DNA of 64,000 bases from an uncultured Lachnospiraceae bacterium (GTDB taxonomy: Bacteria; Bacillota; Clostridia; Lachnospirales; Lachnospiraceae), in assembly GCA_910578645.1 (NCBI GenBank), contig CAJTQI010000004.1:62001-126000 (forward strand), written 5' to 3'. The notes below the pieces were generated by a model. The model was given only the letters and a program-made list of their open reading frames with translations, did no database searches and was not told the origin of the DNA. How positions within the stretch are numbered: position 1 is the first letter of the stretch; each line of letters opens with the position of its first letter. The position numbers and the translations under genes are program-made. Below are positions 16,950 to 25,752 of this stretch, piece by piece.

Positions 16950-19150
16950 ATATATTCAATCAAATTGTCAGGAAGATACTGACGGATTTTTTCTTCAAGT
17001 CGTGCTGGGTCAATGGGCTTGGAAATATAATCATGGAATCCTTCCTTCAGGTATTCGTCCTTGGCGCCTACAATGGCATTGGCAGTAAGCGCAATTACCA
17101 CAGGAGGGTTTTTCTTGTATGCTTCCATTTGTTTCATATTCCGCAATGTCTCAATACCGTCCATCTCTGGCATCATATGGTCGAGAAGGATGATGTCATA
17201 GTGATTCCCGTTGACTTTATCAAGGCATTCTTTACCGCTTAATGCCGCGTCAAACTGTACTTTGAGTCTTTTTAAAAGTCCTTTGGCCACTGTGATATTG
17301 ACACGGTTATCGTCCACTGCGAGAATCCTGGCACAGGGTGCAGTATATGCCTGCTTTCCGTTTTGCTTAGCGTCAAGCAGATACTTGGCCCGTTCCTTAT
17401 AATCCCCCAGACATTCATTTCCTACCGCTGTCTGTGGGACTTGGAATGAGAAGGTACTCCCCTCCCCGAACACGCTCTCTACGGCCAGGACGCCGCCCAT
17501 CATGTCAAGCAGGCGTTTGGTGATGCTTAAACCGAGTCCCGTCCCTTCAACGTTCTTATTCTGCCGCGTATTGAGTCTGATAAAGGGGTCGAAAAGATTC
17601 TGCAGTTCCGGTTCCTTGATGCCGCTGCCCGTGTCGGATACGGAAACCGACAAATAGATGCCCTCTGTGCCGTTTTCTGAAAAATCGACAGTCAGGGATA
17701 TGGTTCCCTTTTCCGTGTACTTGACTGAATTGGTTAAAAGGTTTGTAATGCACTGTTTTATGCGCATCTCATCGCCATGAAGCCTGGCGGGAAGATGTGG
17801 ATTCACCTGGATATTCAGTGTAAGATTTTTCTCCTCCGCGCGCATGGTTATCATATTTTCCACATCGGTTAAGAGGCTGCACAGGTCGTAATCATTCTCC
17901 ATGATTTCCATTCTGCTTGATTCAATCTTTGACAGGTCCAGAATATCATTGATGATGGAAAGCAGTGTCTTGCCTGCATTTTGTATGTGAAACGCATACT
18001 CTTTAATCGTATTTGACTCTGTCTCCCGCAAAATCATCTCGTTCATGCCAAGCACTGCATTGATTGGCGTCCTGATTTCGTGGGACATCTGCGCCAGGAA
18101 GGAACTCTTCGCCTCGTTGGCGCGCTCTGCCTCTTCTTTCAGCTCAATCAGTTTCTTGGTATAGAGATAACTGTCCGTCATGTCCGCGATACGGTAGACG
18201 GTCCCTGCCCTGCGGCTGTTATCATCCAGGATTTCGTTCTTCTGCCACTTAAAAAAATGCTCCCCAAAAATAAAACCGTCGGGGTGGTTTTCTATGAAAT
18301 CTAATACTTTCCCCTCCACCATGGATTTGTCATTCCAGTCAGTTGACGGAAAAGCCACGTCCATCTCATGATTGGAGTAGATGACGGCGCCTGAACCGTC
18401 CGCTACCAGTATGCCTTCTCTGATTTCATCAATCACTCTGTCTTTAGCGCTTTTGACCGGGTCAAAGAGCTTATAGCGGTACATGACGAACACGAGGAAG
18501 GTTTCTGTCAGCATCATGGAGAATGGATAGGAATCATAATATCCGAATACGCCCGTAGCCTTCACGGCCCAGAAACTTACCGGAAGCAGGGACGCACAAA
18601 ATATAAGAAGCAACTCCGGACGCTTCTCACCGTTTCTCTTGTGCTCCAACACGGACTGTATCATAATCAGAGCGATTAGAATACCGAGAACAGTGGTCAT
18701 TGTAGTCCACCAATAATAAAAAGTCCCCGGCGTATAAGTCCATATATACTTACCGTCCTCTGTGATTGTATAATTGATACTCGCGTAATACAGTGTGTTA
18801 TAATCAATCGTAAAGATAAGGCACATGATAAACAGATGGTCGATTGTGTAGAACCATTTGATACACCGGATGATTTTATCCTGCTTATGGCAACTATAAA
18901 GGCATGCAAAATACAGGAAACATAAAAGTCCCATAGTGGTCCCCAGATACTCTAGCTTGACCGCAATGCGTGTCACCTCAACACAGGTGCTTTGCAGTTC
19001 GAAGTAATAACCGGCCATGTTCAACAAGGTAAACAATGTTCCTGCAAACAAAACCTTCTGCTGTTCGGAAGGTTTCGCCACAAAGACTAACACCACCATA
19101 ATAAAGCAGATAATGATACCTATTCCATGTATTGTTAATATTAAATCCAT
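16946..19150 (-). CDS. Hybrid sensor histidine kinase/response regulator with 7TM N-terminus
   Basis: A membrane signalling kinase of 734 residues. Residues 1-225 contain seven hydrophobic segments, matching the histidine-kinase 7TM sensor module. A PAS-like region (about 240-330) and a short coiled linker follow. The dimerisation/phosphoacceptor H-box has His357 in MSHEIRTPINAVLGM. The ATPase domain has N-box LLTNSVKYTEKG and G-boxes DTGSGI and GTGLGLSI. A receiver domain ends the protein with acceptor Asp657 in ILLDHMMPEMDG. No output regulator is adjacent, so the partner and the signal are unknown. The next gene upstream is an uncharacterised one 79 bases away. Confidence 0.9.
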   Translation of the reverse strand: MDLILTIHGIGIIICFIMVVLVFVAKPSEQQKVLFAGTLFTLLNMAGYYFELQSTCVEVTRIAVKLEYLGTTMGLLCFLYFACLYSCHKQDKIIRCIKWFYTIDHLFIMCLIFTIDYNTLYYASINYTITEDGKYIWTYTPGTFYYWWTTMTTVLGILIALIMIQSVLEHKRNGEKRPELLLIFCASLLPVSFWAVKATGVFGYYDSYPFSMMLTETFLVFVMYRYKLFDPVKSAKDRVIDEIREGILVADGSGAVIYSNHEMDVAFPSTDWNDKSMVEGKVLDFIENHPDGFIFGEHFFKWQKNEILDDNSRRAGTVYRIADMTDSYLYTKKLIELKEEAERANEAKSSFLAQMSHEIRTPINAVLGMNEMILRETESNTIKEYAFHIQNAGKTLLSIINDILDLSKIESSRMEIMENDYDLCSLLTDVENMITMRAEEKNLTLNIQVNPHLPARLHGDEMRIKQCITNLLTNSVKYTEKGTISLTVDFSENGTEGIYLSVSVSDTGSGIKEPELQNLFDPFIRLNTRQNKNVEGTGLGLSITKRLLDMMGGVLAVESVFGEGSTFSFQVPQTAVGNECLGDYKERAKYLLDAKQNGKQAYTAPCARILAVDDNRVNITVAKGLLKRLKVQFDAALSGKECLDKVNGNHYDIILLDHMMPEMDGIETLRNMKQMEAYKKNPPVVIALTANAIVGAKDEYLKEGFHDYISKPIDPARLEEKIRQYLPDNLIEYI

Positions 19151-19229
19151 TGTGAAACCTCATGCCGATTGCTGTCGGCCGGTGTCTGTTGCCCATCCTG
19201 CATTTTGCTTCGTGTACCCGGTATATGTG

Positions 19230-20009
19230 TTAACGGTATTGTGGCGCTACTTCATAAAGATACTCGCGCCCCCGTTTCCCGGCACGGGAAAGAATCTGCA
19301 TATGAGTCAAAAGAGGCAGCGCAGAGCTTGCCAAATCTCTGTGTATTCCTGCTATTTGGGCAAATTCCTTCACGGTAAAAGGTTCTTCCAGGGTATAGGG
19401 GACAAGTTGCAGGAAATCCTGCGTCTGTTCAATCAGTATTTCATCAAAGAGGGCAAGGGGCATTCTGTCATAGCGGCTGGAGCCCCTTTTTTTATCCTTG
19501 CTCCAACCGTTGAGAAGACGGTACTCGTCCATGTCAATGAGTGGAAATGCAAAAGACAGATTCGGATGCCCCAAAAACTGTTTAATCCGGTACAGCTCCG
19601 GAAAGGCATGGTATACATTGCCTGTCACCGGAGATTTATGCTTCTTCGACAGTTCCCCCGAAGCTTCATCCATCCAGATTAACCACTTTGAGTGTGGTAT
19701 AGGCAATACGACCATCACCCGGTACAACGGTAGAAACGCCGCCAGTTTCGGGCGCAGTCTGTTGAAGTTCCCGTTCTGTATTTCGATGATATGTCCGTCT
19801 GCATAGATATCCGCAATATAGCCCTCGACGGGTACTTCGTGACAGTCCTCATTCGGTTCATAGTACAGTTTCATCACTGCATGGACAGTCTTTTCTTTCA
19901 GCGTGCCAAATCCATGGGGGTCATTTTGTTTTAAGAGCACTTTTAGTTTCGCCTGCTCAAAGGCGGATTTATCTAAACATTTCACATCTTTTGTTCCTAT
20001 CTGGTACAT
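19230..20009 (-). CDS. Uncharacterised protein with PD-(D/E)XK-like motif and winged-helix-like C-terminus
   Basis: I do not know a named family with a proven function. Counting from the ATG at 20009, an EGYIADIY segment (Asp67) is followed by HIIEIQ (Glu76, Gln78) and a helix NFNRLRPKL. That D...E-x-Q order resembles CoiA-type PD-(D/E)XK nucleases with Gln in place of Lys. The last 90 residues (FTVKEFAQIAG, then LPLLTHMQILSRAGKRGREYLY) look like a winged helix. Promoter placement would put this ATG only about 4 bases after the predicted start of transcription, so a GTG at 19985 with AGGAAC upstream is a good alternative start. 259 residues from the ATG. Confidence 0.65.
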   Translation of the reverse strand: MYQIGTKDVKCLDKSAFEQAKLKVLLKQNDPHGFGTLKEKTVHAVMKLYYEPNEDCHEVPVEGYIADIYADGHIIEIQNGNFNRLRPKLAAFLPLYRVMVVLPIPHSKWLIWMDEASGELSKKHKSPVTGNVYHAFPELYRIKQFLGHPNLSFAFPLIDMDEYRLLNGWSKDKKRGSSRYDRMPLALFDEILIEQTQDFLQLVPYTLEEPFTVKEFAQIAGIHRDLASSALPLLTHMQILSRAGKRGREYLYEVAPQYR

Positions 20010-20019
20010 TTGCCTGCTT

Positions 20020-20048
20020 ATTATAGCATATCCGCCGTTATCGAACAA
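20020..20048 (-). promoter_or_regulatory. Extended -10 promoter for the gene ending at 19230
   Basis: TTGTTC (20048-20043), a 17-base spacer ending in TGC, and TATAAT (20025-20020) on the minus strand. The TGnTATAAT form makes this a likely strong promoter. The predicted start near 20013 bears on which start codon the downstream gene uses. Confidence 0.65.
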
Positions 20049-20079
20049 GTGTTTTGTTTTTTCTTTATAAAGAAATCAA

Positions 20080-20820
20080 CTATAACTTCCTGACATTACG
20101 GTCCCCATGCAGAATCCGTTCCTGGTCGGAGGCGTTTGGCTGCGCCAGTTTGCCGGTGCGGTCGTAATAGGTCAGCAAGGTGGAATTTTTTGCCATCGTT
20201 TTCCTCCCATGGTCTGTCAACAGGTCTAACACCTGTTCCAGATTGCCTGTGTGAAGATATTTCCGGATTTCTTGTTCTTTATCCCCGTCATGTATTGTCG
20301 GATGGCTGTTTTTTTCTTCTTCATGCTCAGCATGCGCCAAGGGCTGTACGGATGGGTGCAGCGCAAGATACTCCTCGGTGAGTTTTTCCGCCGCGTCCGA
20401 TTCCGGCCCGTAGACAGCTTCTTGTACCTCCGGCTCCTGACTTGGCGAATCATTCCAGAGCTTATACAAAAAATCTTTGACGGCGCTTGTGAATACGGTA
20501 AACAATGAACGCAAAGTATCCAGGAGACTTGTTCCGGTCCCCTGGATGTGAGCTGAATTTTTATGCGCCGTTTGGGCGTCTGGCTGTCCGTTGCCGGATA
20601 ACTCCAACCTGACACCGCTTTGCATGACGGAGCGTTTCCCGGAGAGTTTAATATCTACATCGCTTTCGGATTTTTCTTTCTTATCCTTTTCTTCGGTTTT
20701 CTCCTGTGCCTGCCTGTAATTGAGGCTGAATTTCTCACCATTCTCCGTCTTGTCTGCTGCATTTGGCATTTTCAATTTTGAATAACCGTAATAATCGTTG
20801 TCGTTTATTCTGTTAACCAT
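20080..20820 (-). CDS. Uncharacterised soluble protein, low-complexity charged N-terminus
   Basis: I do not recognise it. The 246-residue product has no signal peptide. Residues 1-90 are polar and probably disordered (runs of Lys, Glu, Asp and Ser). A hydrophobic/aromatic stretch LLDTLRSLFTVFTSAVKDFLYKLW near residue 100 could be an amphipathic or weak membrane helix. The C-terminal part (IRKYLHTGNLEQVLDLLTDHGRKTMAKNSTLLTYYDRTGKL) is the best-structured looking portion. It lies 48 bases after leuD. The ribosome site at the ATG is weak, so the true start is uncertain. Confidence 0.6.
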   Translation of the reverse strand: MVNRINDNDYYGYSKLKMPNAADKTENGEKFSLNYRQAQEKTEEKDKKEKSESDVDIKLSGKRSVMQSGVRLELSGNGQPDAQTAHKNSAHIQGTGTSLLDTLRSLFTVFTSAVKDFLYKLWNDSPSQEPEVQEAVYGPESDAAEKLTEEYLALHPSVQPLAHAEHEEEKNSHPTIHDGDKEQEIRKYLHTGNLEQVLDLLTDHGRKTMAKNSTLLTYYDRTGKLAQPNASDQERILHGDRNVRKL

Positions 20821-20868
20821 ATGTTGTTATACCAATTCCCGTTCGGAGTGTTTGTCCGGTGTTGTGGT

Positions 20869-21357
20869 TTATTTCCGGTTGATATAGTTTACAAGCCCTT
20901 CCGCCGCAATAATCTTCTGCATAAATTCGGGAAATGCCTGTCCCTTGTAGGTGGTATTTTTCGTCACGTCTGTGATGACGCCGCTATCGAAATCCACTTC
21001 CACCACATCTCCTGCCGCAATCTCCCTCGCCGCCTCGGGGCATTCGATAATTGGCAGCCCGATGTTTATGGCGTTACGGTAGAATATTCTGGCGAAAGTT
21101 TCTGCGATTACACAGCTTATTCCGGCTGCTTTGATGGCTATAGGCGCATGTTCCCTGGAGGAACCGCAGCCAAAGTTCTTGGTGGCCACGATGATGTCTC
21201 CTTTATTTACCGTACCAATAAATTCTTTGTCGATATCTTCCATGCAGTGTGCCGCCAGTTCTGCGGGCTCAGATGAATTTAAATAACGTGCCGGGATGAT
21301 GACGTCGGTATCTACATTATCTCCGTACTTGAAAACAGTTCCTTTTGCTGATTGCAT
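20869..21357 (-). CDS. leuD: 3-isopropylmalate dehydratase small subunit
   Basis: With LeuC this isomerises 2- to 3-isopropylmalate in leucine synthesis. The 162-residue product has the swivel-domain features: KYGDNVDTDVIIPARYLN near the start and the NFGCGSSREHAPIA motif near residue 57. The start at 21357 has GGAGGAGAT directly upstream. A longer ATG at 21468 would add 37 residues of unrelated sequence and has no ribosome site. It follows leuC across 136 bases. Confidence 0.94.
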   Translation of the reverse strand: MQSAKGTVFKYGDNVDTDVIIPARYLNSSEPAELAAHCMEDIDKEFIGTVNKGDIIVATKNFGCGSSREHAPIAIKAAGISCVIAETFARIFYRNAINIGLPIIECPEAAREIAAGDVVEVDFDSGVITDVTKNTTYKGQAFPEFMQKIIAAEGLVNYINRK

Positions 21358-21493
21358 ATCTCCTCCGTTCCGAAGCCTGAGCTTCTGTCGTTTTTTGTGC
21401 GGCAATAACCAGACAAATACGTATACGCATATATCCGGGAATTGCCACGGGGCTTTACCTGTGAGCAAGTGATGTTGAAAACCATGGCGTCTC

Positions 21494-22756
21494 TTATAAT
21501 GTGCAGGGACAGGAAATCTTCCCGGACACTGCGCTTGCAGCCGCTACAGCAGGACTTGCCAGATAAATTTCAGAGTTGACATGTCCCATGCGCCCTACAA
21601 AATTACGGTTGGTGGTAGATACGCAACGTTCTCCTTCGGCGAGAATGCCCATGTAGCCGCCCAAGCACGGTCCGCAGGTAGGCGTGCTGACAATAGCCCC
21701 TGCCTCAATGAAAATCTTCAAAAGCCCCTCTTCCATCGCCTGCAGATAGATGGCCTGCGTCGCAGGAATCACGATACAGCGCATACCGGGCGCTACATGC
21801 CTATCTTTTAACACTTTTGCGGCGATGCGCAGGTCATCCAGTCTGCCATTGGTACAGGAACCGATTACGACCTGGTCAATCTTGATATCTTCACTGATTT
21901 CGTCGATAGTCTTCGTATTCTCCGGCAAATGCGGGAAGGCCACAGTAGGTTTTAAAGCCCCCAGGTCTATCGTATATTCTTCATCATACACTGCGTCTTC
22001 GTCGGCCTCATAAATTTTATATTCTCTTGTGGAATGTTCTTTCATGTAAGAGACAGCCAGGGCGTCTACCGGAAAAATACCGTTCTTGCCGCCCGCTTCA
22101 ATGGCCATGTTAGCGATGGTAAACCGGTCATCCATGGTCAGATGCTGTATACCGTCCCCCACAAACTCCATGGATTTATACAGCGCGCCGTCCACGCCAA
22201 TCATACCGATAATATGCAGGATAACGTCCTTGCCGCTAACCCACTTGGCGGGTTTCCCGGTCAGGTTGAATTTAATTGCGGAGGGAACTTTAAACCATGC
22301 CTTACCTGTAGCCATGCCTGCCGCCATATCCGTGCTGCCGACTCCTGTGGAGAAAGCGCCCAATGCCCCGTAGGTACAGGTGTGGGAATCCGCGCCGATA
22401 ATCACATCTCCGGCAACCGTGAGTCCTTTCTCGGGCAGGAGGGCATGTTCGATTCCCATCTCTCCCACTTCAAAATAATTGGTGATTTCATTGCGGCGTG
22501 CAAATTCCCGCACGCATTTGCAGTGCTCAGCCGATTTGATATCTTTGTTGGGCACGAAGTGGTCTGGCACCAAGGCGATTTTATCCTTGTGGAACACGCC
22601 GTTCACATTCATCTTCTCCATTTCCTTGATGGCTACCGGGCTTGTAATGTCGTTGCCAAGTACCAAATCCAGGTCGGCTTCGATTAACTGTCCTGCCTCC
22701 ACGTGTGCAAGCCCTGCATGTGCAGCCAGGATTTTCTGCGTCATTGTCATTCCCAT
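21494..22756 (-). CDS. leuC: 3-isopropylmalate dehydratase large subunit
   Basis: The [4Fe-4S] aconitase-family catalytic subunit partnering LeuD, 420 residues. The cluster cysteines are in GSCTNGR and TPTCGPCLG, and the HTCTYGALG motif is present near residue 110. The start at 22756 is supported by GAGGAG nine bases upstream. An earlier in-frame ATG (22780) lacks a site. This is the shorter archaeal/Clostridial type of LeuC rather than the 465-residue E. coli type. It follows the TetR gene by 134 bases. Confidence 0.94.
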   Translation of the reverse strand: MGMTMTQKILAAHAGLAHVEAGQLIEADLDLVLGNDITSPVAIKEMEKMNVNGVFHKDKIALVPDHFVPNKDIKSAEHCKCVREFARRNEITNYFEVGEMGIEHALLPEKGLTVAGDVIIGADSHTCTYGALGAFSTGVGSTDMAAGMATGKAWFKVPSAIKFNLTGKPAKWVSGKDVILHIIGMIGVDGALYKSMEFVGDGIQHLTMDDRFTIANMAIEAGGKNGIFPVDALAVSYMKEHSTREYKIYEADEDAVYDEEYTIDLGALKPTVAFPHLPENTKTIDEISEDIKIDQVVIGSCTNGRLDDLRIAAKVLKDRHVAPGMRCIVIPATQAIYLQAMEEGLLKIFIEAGAIVSTPTCGPCLGGYMGILAEGERCVSTTNRNFVGRMGHVNSEIYLASPAVAAASAVSGKISCPCTL

Positions 22757-22890
22757 ATTTATAATCTCCTCATCTATCATAATCTATTTTTGGCTTATGT
22801 ACATAATGCATTTATCGGCTTCTAAAATCATTTTAATAAAAATTTCAAAGAAAACAGGGCTTACCCGGAAGACCAGGCAGGCCCTGCTGT

Positions 22891-23454
22891 TCAATTCATC
22901 TCTGCAATCACATCGTCCATGGAATGAGCTGTGATATACTCGAAAATATCAGCCATCTGCTCAGGTGTCAGGCTCATATCCTGCTTTACCCACTGAATGA
23001 CGACAAAGGCCATAGACTGGGCGTAATATTCCGCCATCAGATTGATTGTCAGCCCTCTTTTAGCCAATTTTTTCTCGCCGCTTTGTTCATTGATAAAAGT
23101 ATACAGTATCTCTTTGATAGACTGTCTGGCAATATTTTCACAAGAATGCTGTCCCTCCAGCCGGACGACTTTCTTATAAAATTTCTTGTCTTTCTGCAGA
23201 TTTTCAAAAATCAGAATGAGACTTTCTTTAATCTGTCCTGTCTGCAGAAGCGGGATGGCGGGCGCTATTATCTCTGTCTGTATCATCCACTCTAACAGTT
23301 CATATTTATCCCTGAAATGATTATAGAAAGTAGGCCGTATGACTCCTGCGCCGTCCGTGATTTCTTTAATGGTAATCTTGTCAATCGGCATTTTCAGTGC
23401 AAGAGCCTTGAGACTATCGGCAAGCAGCTGGTCTATATTGGTTCTGGATTGCAT
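22891..23454 (-). CDS. TetR family regulator, DhaS-like, inside the ilv-leu cluster
   Basis: A 187-residue TetR-type repressor. The N-terminal HTH reads KITIKEITDGAGVIRPTFYNHFRDKYELLEWM at about residues 26-58. The C-terminal helical domain resembles the DhaS-type TetR_C_8 domain, and the ligand is unknown. It begins 12 bases after the ilvC stop with GGGGTTACC before its ATG, so it is almost certainly co-transcribed with ilvC. The position between ilvC and leuC suggests, but does not prove, a role in branched-chain amino acid control. Confidence 0.85.
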   Translation of the reverse strand: MQSRTNIDQLLADSLKALALKMPIDKITIKEITDGAGVIRPTFYNHFRDKYELLEWMIQTEIIAPAIPLLQTGQIKESLILIFENLQKDKKFYKKVVRLEGQHSCENIARQSIKEILYTFINEQSGEKKLAKRGLTINLMAEYYAQSMAFVVIQWVKQDMSLTPEQMADIFEYITAHSMDDVIAEMN

Positions 23455-23466
23455 GGTAACCCCACA

Positions 23467-24483
23467 TTAATTGTTAATCAGTTTATCTTCGCCATTCCAA
23501 CTGTAAAGTTTCCTGATATCCTCACCCACTACCTCGGCAGGATGCTCGGACGCTAATTTCCGCATTGCCTTGAAATGTACCTGGCCGCCCGCAGAAGACA
23601 TGTCAAGCAGGAAATCTTTTGCAAAAGTACCATCCTGAATATCGGACAATATCTTTTTCATAGCTTTCTTAGTGTCTTCCGTAATAATCTTCGGCCCTGT
23701 GATGTAATCGCCGTACTCTGCCGTGTTGGAGATGGAATATCTCATGCCTGCAAAACCAGACTGGTAAATCAGGTCCACGATAAGTTTCATCTCATGGATA
23801 CACTCGAAATATGCATTTCTCGGGTCATAGCCTGCCTCTACAAGAGTCTCAAAACCTGCCTGCATAAGTGCACATACGCCGCCGCACAAAACCGCCTGTT
23901 CTCCAAAAAGGTCTGTCTCTGTCTCAGTTCTGAAAGTCGTCTCCAAAACACCGGCTCTTGCGCCGCCGATAGCCAGTGCATAGGCAAGCGCCATATCCTG
24001 TGCTTTGCCCGTAGCATCTTGATGGACAGCTACAAGACAGGGAACACCCTTACCTGCCTGGTATTCGCTTCTTACCGTGTGTCCCGGTCCTTTCGGTGCA
24101 ATCATCGTCACGTCCACATCCTTAGGAGGCACGATGCAGCCGAAATGGATATTGAAACCGTGGGCGAACATCAACATATTGCCTGCCTCTAAGTTCGGCT
24201 CGATGTCTTTCTTGTACATGGCAGCCTGCAGCTCATCGTTGATGAGAATCATAATAATGTCTGCCTTCTTGGCAGCTTCTGCCGCCGTATATACTTCAAA
24301 TCCCTGCGCCTCGGCTTTTGCCCATGATTTGGAACCTTCATACAGGCCGATAATAACATGACAGCCTGATTCCTTCGCGTTCAAGGCATGTGCATGCCCC
24401 TGGCTGCCGTAGCCGATTACTGCGATTGTCTTGCCCTCTAAGAGAGATAAGTTGCAGTCTTCCTGATAAAAAATCTTTGCCAT
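23467..24483 (-). CDS. ilvC: Ketol-acid reductoisomerase (NADP-type candidates)
   Basis: Converts acetolactate to dihydroxyisovalerate (and the isoleucine equivalent). The 338-residue class I enzyme has the dinucleotide-binding loop GYGSQGHAHALNAKESG at residues 25-41, GPGHTVR near residue 132, metal-site acidic residues in TETDLFGEQAVLCGG near residue 190, and the conserved ECIHEMKLIVDLIY. Loop residues hint at NADP but do not settle it. Upstream (79 bases) lies ilvN, with a small AAGGG/CCCTT hairpin at 24549-24562 between them. Confidence 0.96.
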   Translation of the reverse strand: MAKIFYQEDCNLSLLEGKTIAVIGYGSQGHAHALNAKESGCHVIIGLYEGSKSWAKAEAQGFEVYTAAEAAKKADIIMILINDELQAAMYKKDIEPNLEAGNMLMFAHGFNIHFGCIVPPKDVDVTMIAPKGPGHTVRSEYQAGKGVPCLVAVHQDATGKAQDMALAYALAIGGARAGVLETTFRTETETDLFGEQAVLCGGVCALMQAGFETLVEAGYDPRNAYFECIHEMKLIVDLIYQSGFAGMRYSISNTAEYGDYITGPKIITEDTKKAMKKILSDIQDGTFAKDFLLDMSSAGGQVHFKAMRKLASEHPAEVVGEDIRKLYSWNGEDKLINN

Positions 24484-24562
24484 TTTCCTACTCCTCCATT
24501 TGTGAATTGTTTATAAATTATTATAGCGATATATGTTTGTATAACTACAAGGGAATACCCTT

Positions 24563-25075
24563 TTATACCTTAAGCTCTTCAAGATAAGTGACGTTCCCCA
24601 CGCCGCGTCCTAATCCGGCGATGCCTGTCCTGGCAAGCTCTAAGATTTCGTACCCCTCCAACAGACTGATAAAGGCGTCGATTTTATCTTGGTCTCCGGT
24701 CAGTTCGATAATAAGGCTTTCCGAAGATACGTCAATGATATTGGCGCGGAAAATATCTGCTATGGTAATTACCCCCTGACGCTGTGTGGCGGATGTCCGC
24801 ACCTTAATCAAGGCAAGTTCCCTGTACACGCTGGCGTCCGGTTTAAGCTCCTTAATATTTCTGACATCAATCAGTTTCGCCACCTGTTTCTCAATCTGGT
24901 CCAGGATTTCATCGTCTCCGGAAGTCACGATTGTAATACGGGTTAAGCGCGGGTCGGCCGTCACGCCGGCCGTGATACTGTCCACGTTATAACCGCGCCT
25001 TGAGAAAAGGCCGGAGATTCGGCTCAGCACACCAGAGGTATTGTCAACTAATAATTGTAATACTTTCTTCTGCAT
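24563..25075 (-). CDS. ilvN: Acetolactate synthase small subunit, paralogue 1
   Basis: The regulatory subunit of acetolactate synthase, which confers valine feedback control in known systems. The 170-residue product has an N-terminal ACT domain (LQLLVDNTSGVLSRISGLFSRRGYNVDSI) and the C-terminal ALS_ss_C domain (YRELALIKV..., LLEGYEILELARTGIAGLGRG). It is transcribed from its own strong promoter (25198-25226) and not simply from the ilvB operon. A second small subunit lies directly upstream. AGGAAGG precedes the start. Confidence 0.92.
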   Translation of the reverse strand: MQKKVLQLLVDNTSGVLSRISGLFSRRGYNVDSITAGVTADPRLTRITIVTSGDDEILDQIEKQVAKLIDVRNIKELKPDASVYRELALIKVRTSATQRQGVITIADIFRANIIDVSSESLIIELTGDQDKIDAFISLLEGYEILELARTGIAGLGRGVGNVTYLEELKV

Positions 25076-25197
25076 ATATATACCTTCCTAAGATTATCCT
25101 ATATTGATTTAACGGTTCTTTTCTGCCAGGTTGTGTTCCGATAGTCTTATCTTTATGCAGCCTGGATGTATAAAACGATATTGATACACTGCTAATT

Positions 25198-25226
25198 ATT
25201 GTACCAACTCAACTATTAAAAGTCAA
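25198..25226 (-). promoter_or_regulatory. sigma-A promoter for ilvN(1)-ilvC
   Basis: TTGACT (25226-25221) and TACAAT (25203-25198) on the minus strand, 17-base spacer, placed immediately after the stop codon of the upstream small subunit gene. The leader of about 115 bases contains CCAGG/CCTGG arms but no clear terminator or T-box. Confidence 0.75.
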
Positions 25227-25715
25227 CTATACATCCGTCTCCAGGCATTTCTGCAGTGCAAGGGTTCCTGTCCTTGCCACTTCCACGATGCTTATGGACT
25301 GCATCATGCCGATTAACAGTTGGATTTTTTCCGGCACGTCACAAATCTGTATAATCATTGTCTTCTTGGACATATCTACAATCTGGGCCTTCATAATCTC
25401 ACATGTTTCGATGATGTCGCGCCTGTTGCCTTTGTTGTATTTTACTTTCATCAGCATAAGCTCCCTGCTGACACTCGCCGTCTCGTCGAAAGTTTTTACC
25501 TTGATGACATCCAGTTTCTTGTTGAGCTGTTTCTCAATCTGTTCTATCGTGCGCTGGTCGCCGCTGCTCACAATCGTCATGCAGGAAGTCGTTGGGTCGT
25601 CTGTCTCCCCCACCGCAAGGCTGTCGATGTTGAAGCATCTTCTTGAAAAGAGCCCTGCAACTTTACACAGTACACCAGACCTGTTTTCTACTAAAACCGA
25701 ATATATTTTCTTCAT
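25227..25715 (-). CDS. ilvN: Acetolactate synthase small subunit, paralogue 2
   Basis: A second ACT-domain small subunit, 162 residues: YSVLVENRSGVLCKVAGLFSRRCFNIDSL at the start, SCMTIVSSGDQRTIEQIEKQL next, then an ALS_ss_C-like region. It follows ilvB by 37 bases with AGGAAG before its ATG, so it is the subunit co-expressed with ilvB. It differs clearly from paralogue 1 (for example its FDETASVSRELMLMKVK segment). Either could be the main ilvB partner. Confidence 0.92.
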   Translation of the reverse strand: MKKIYSVLVENRSGVLCKVAGLFSRRCFNIDSLAVGETDDPTTSCMTIVSSGDQRTIEQIEKQLNKKLDVIKVKTFDETASVSRELMLMKVKYNKGNRRDIIETCEIMKAQIVDMSKKTMIIQICDVPEKIQLLIGMMQSISIVEVARTGTLALQKCLETDV

Positions 25716-25752
25716 TCCGCTTCTTCCTTTCTGTCCTGCTTCTTCTCATGGA

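Noticed and set aside
19017..19682. 221-residue plus-strand ORF
   Set aside because: It spans the antisense of the kinase start and the nuclease-like gene, with no ribosome site or known motifs.
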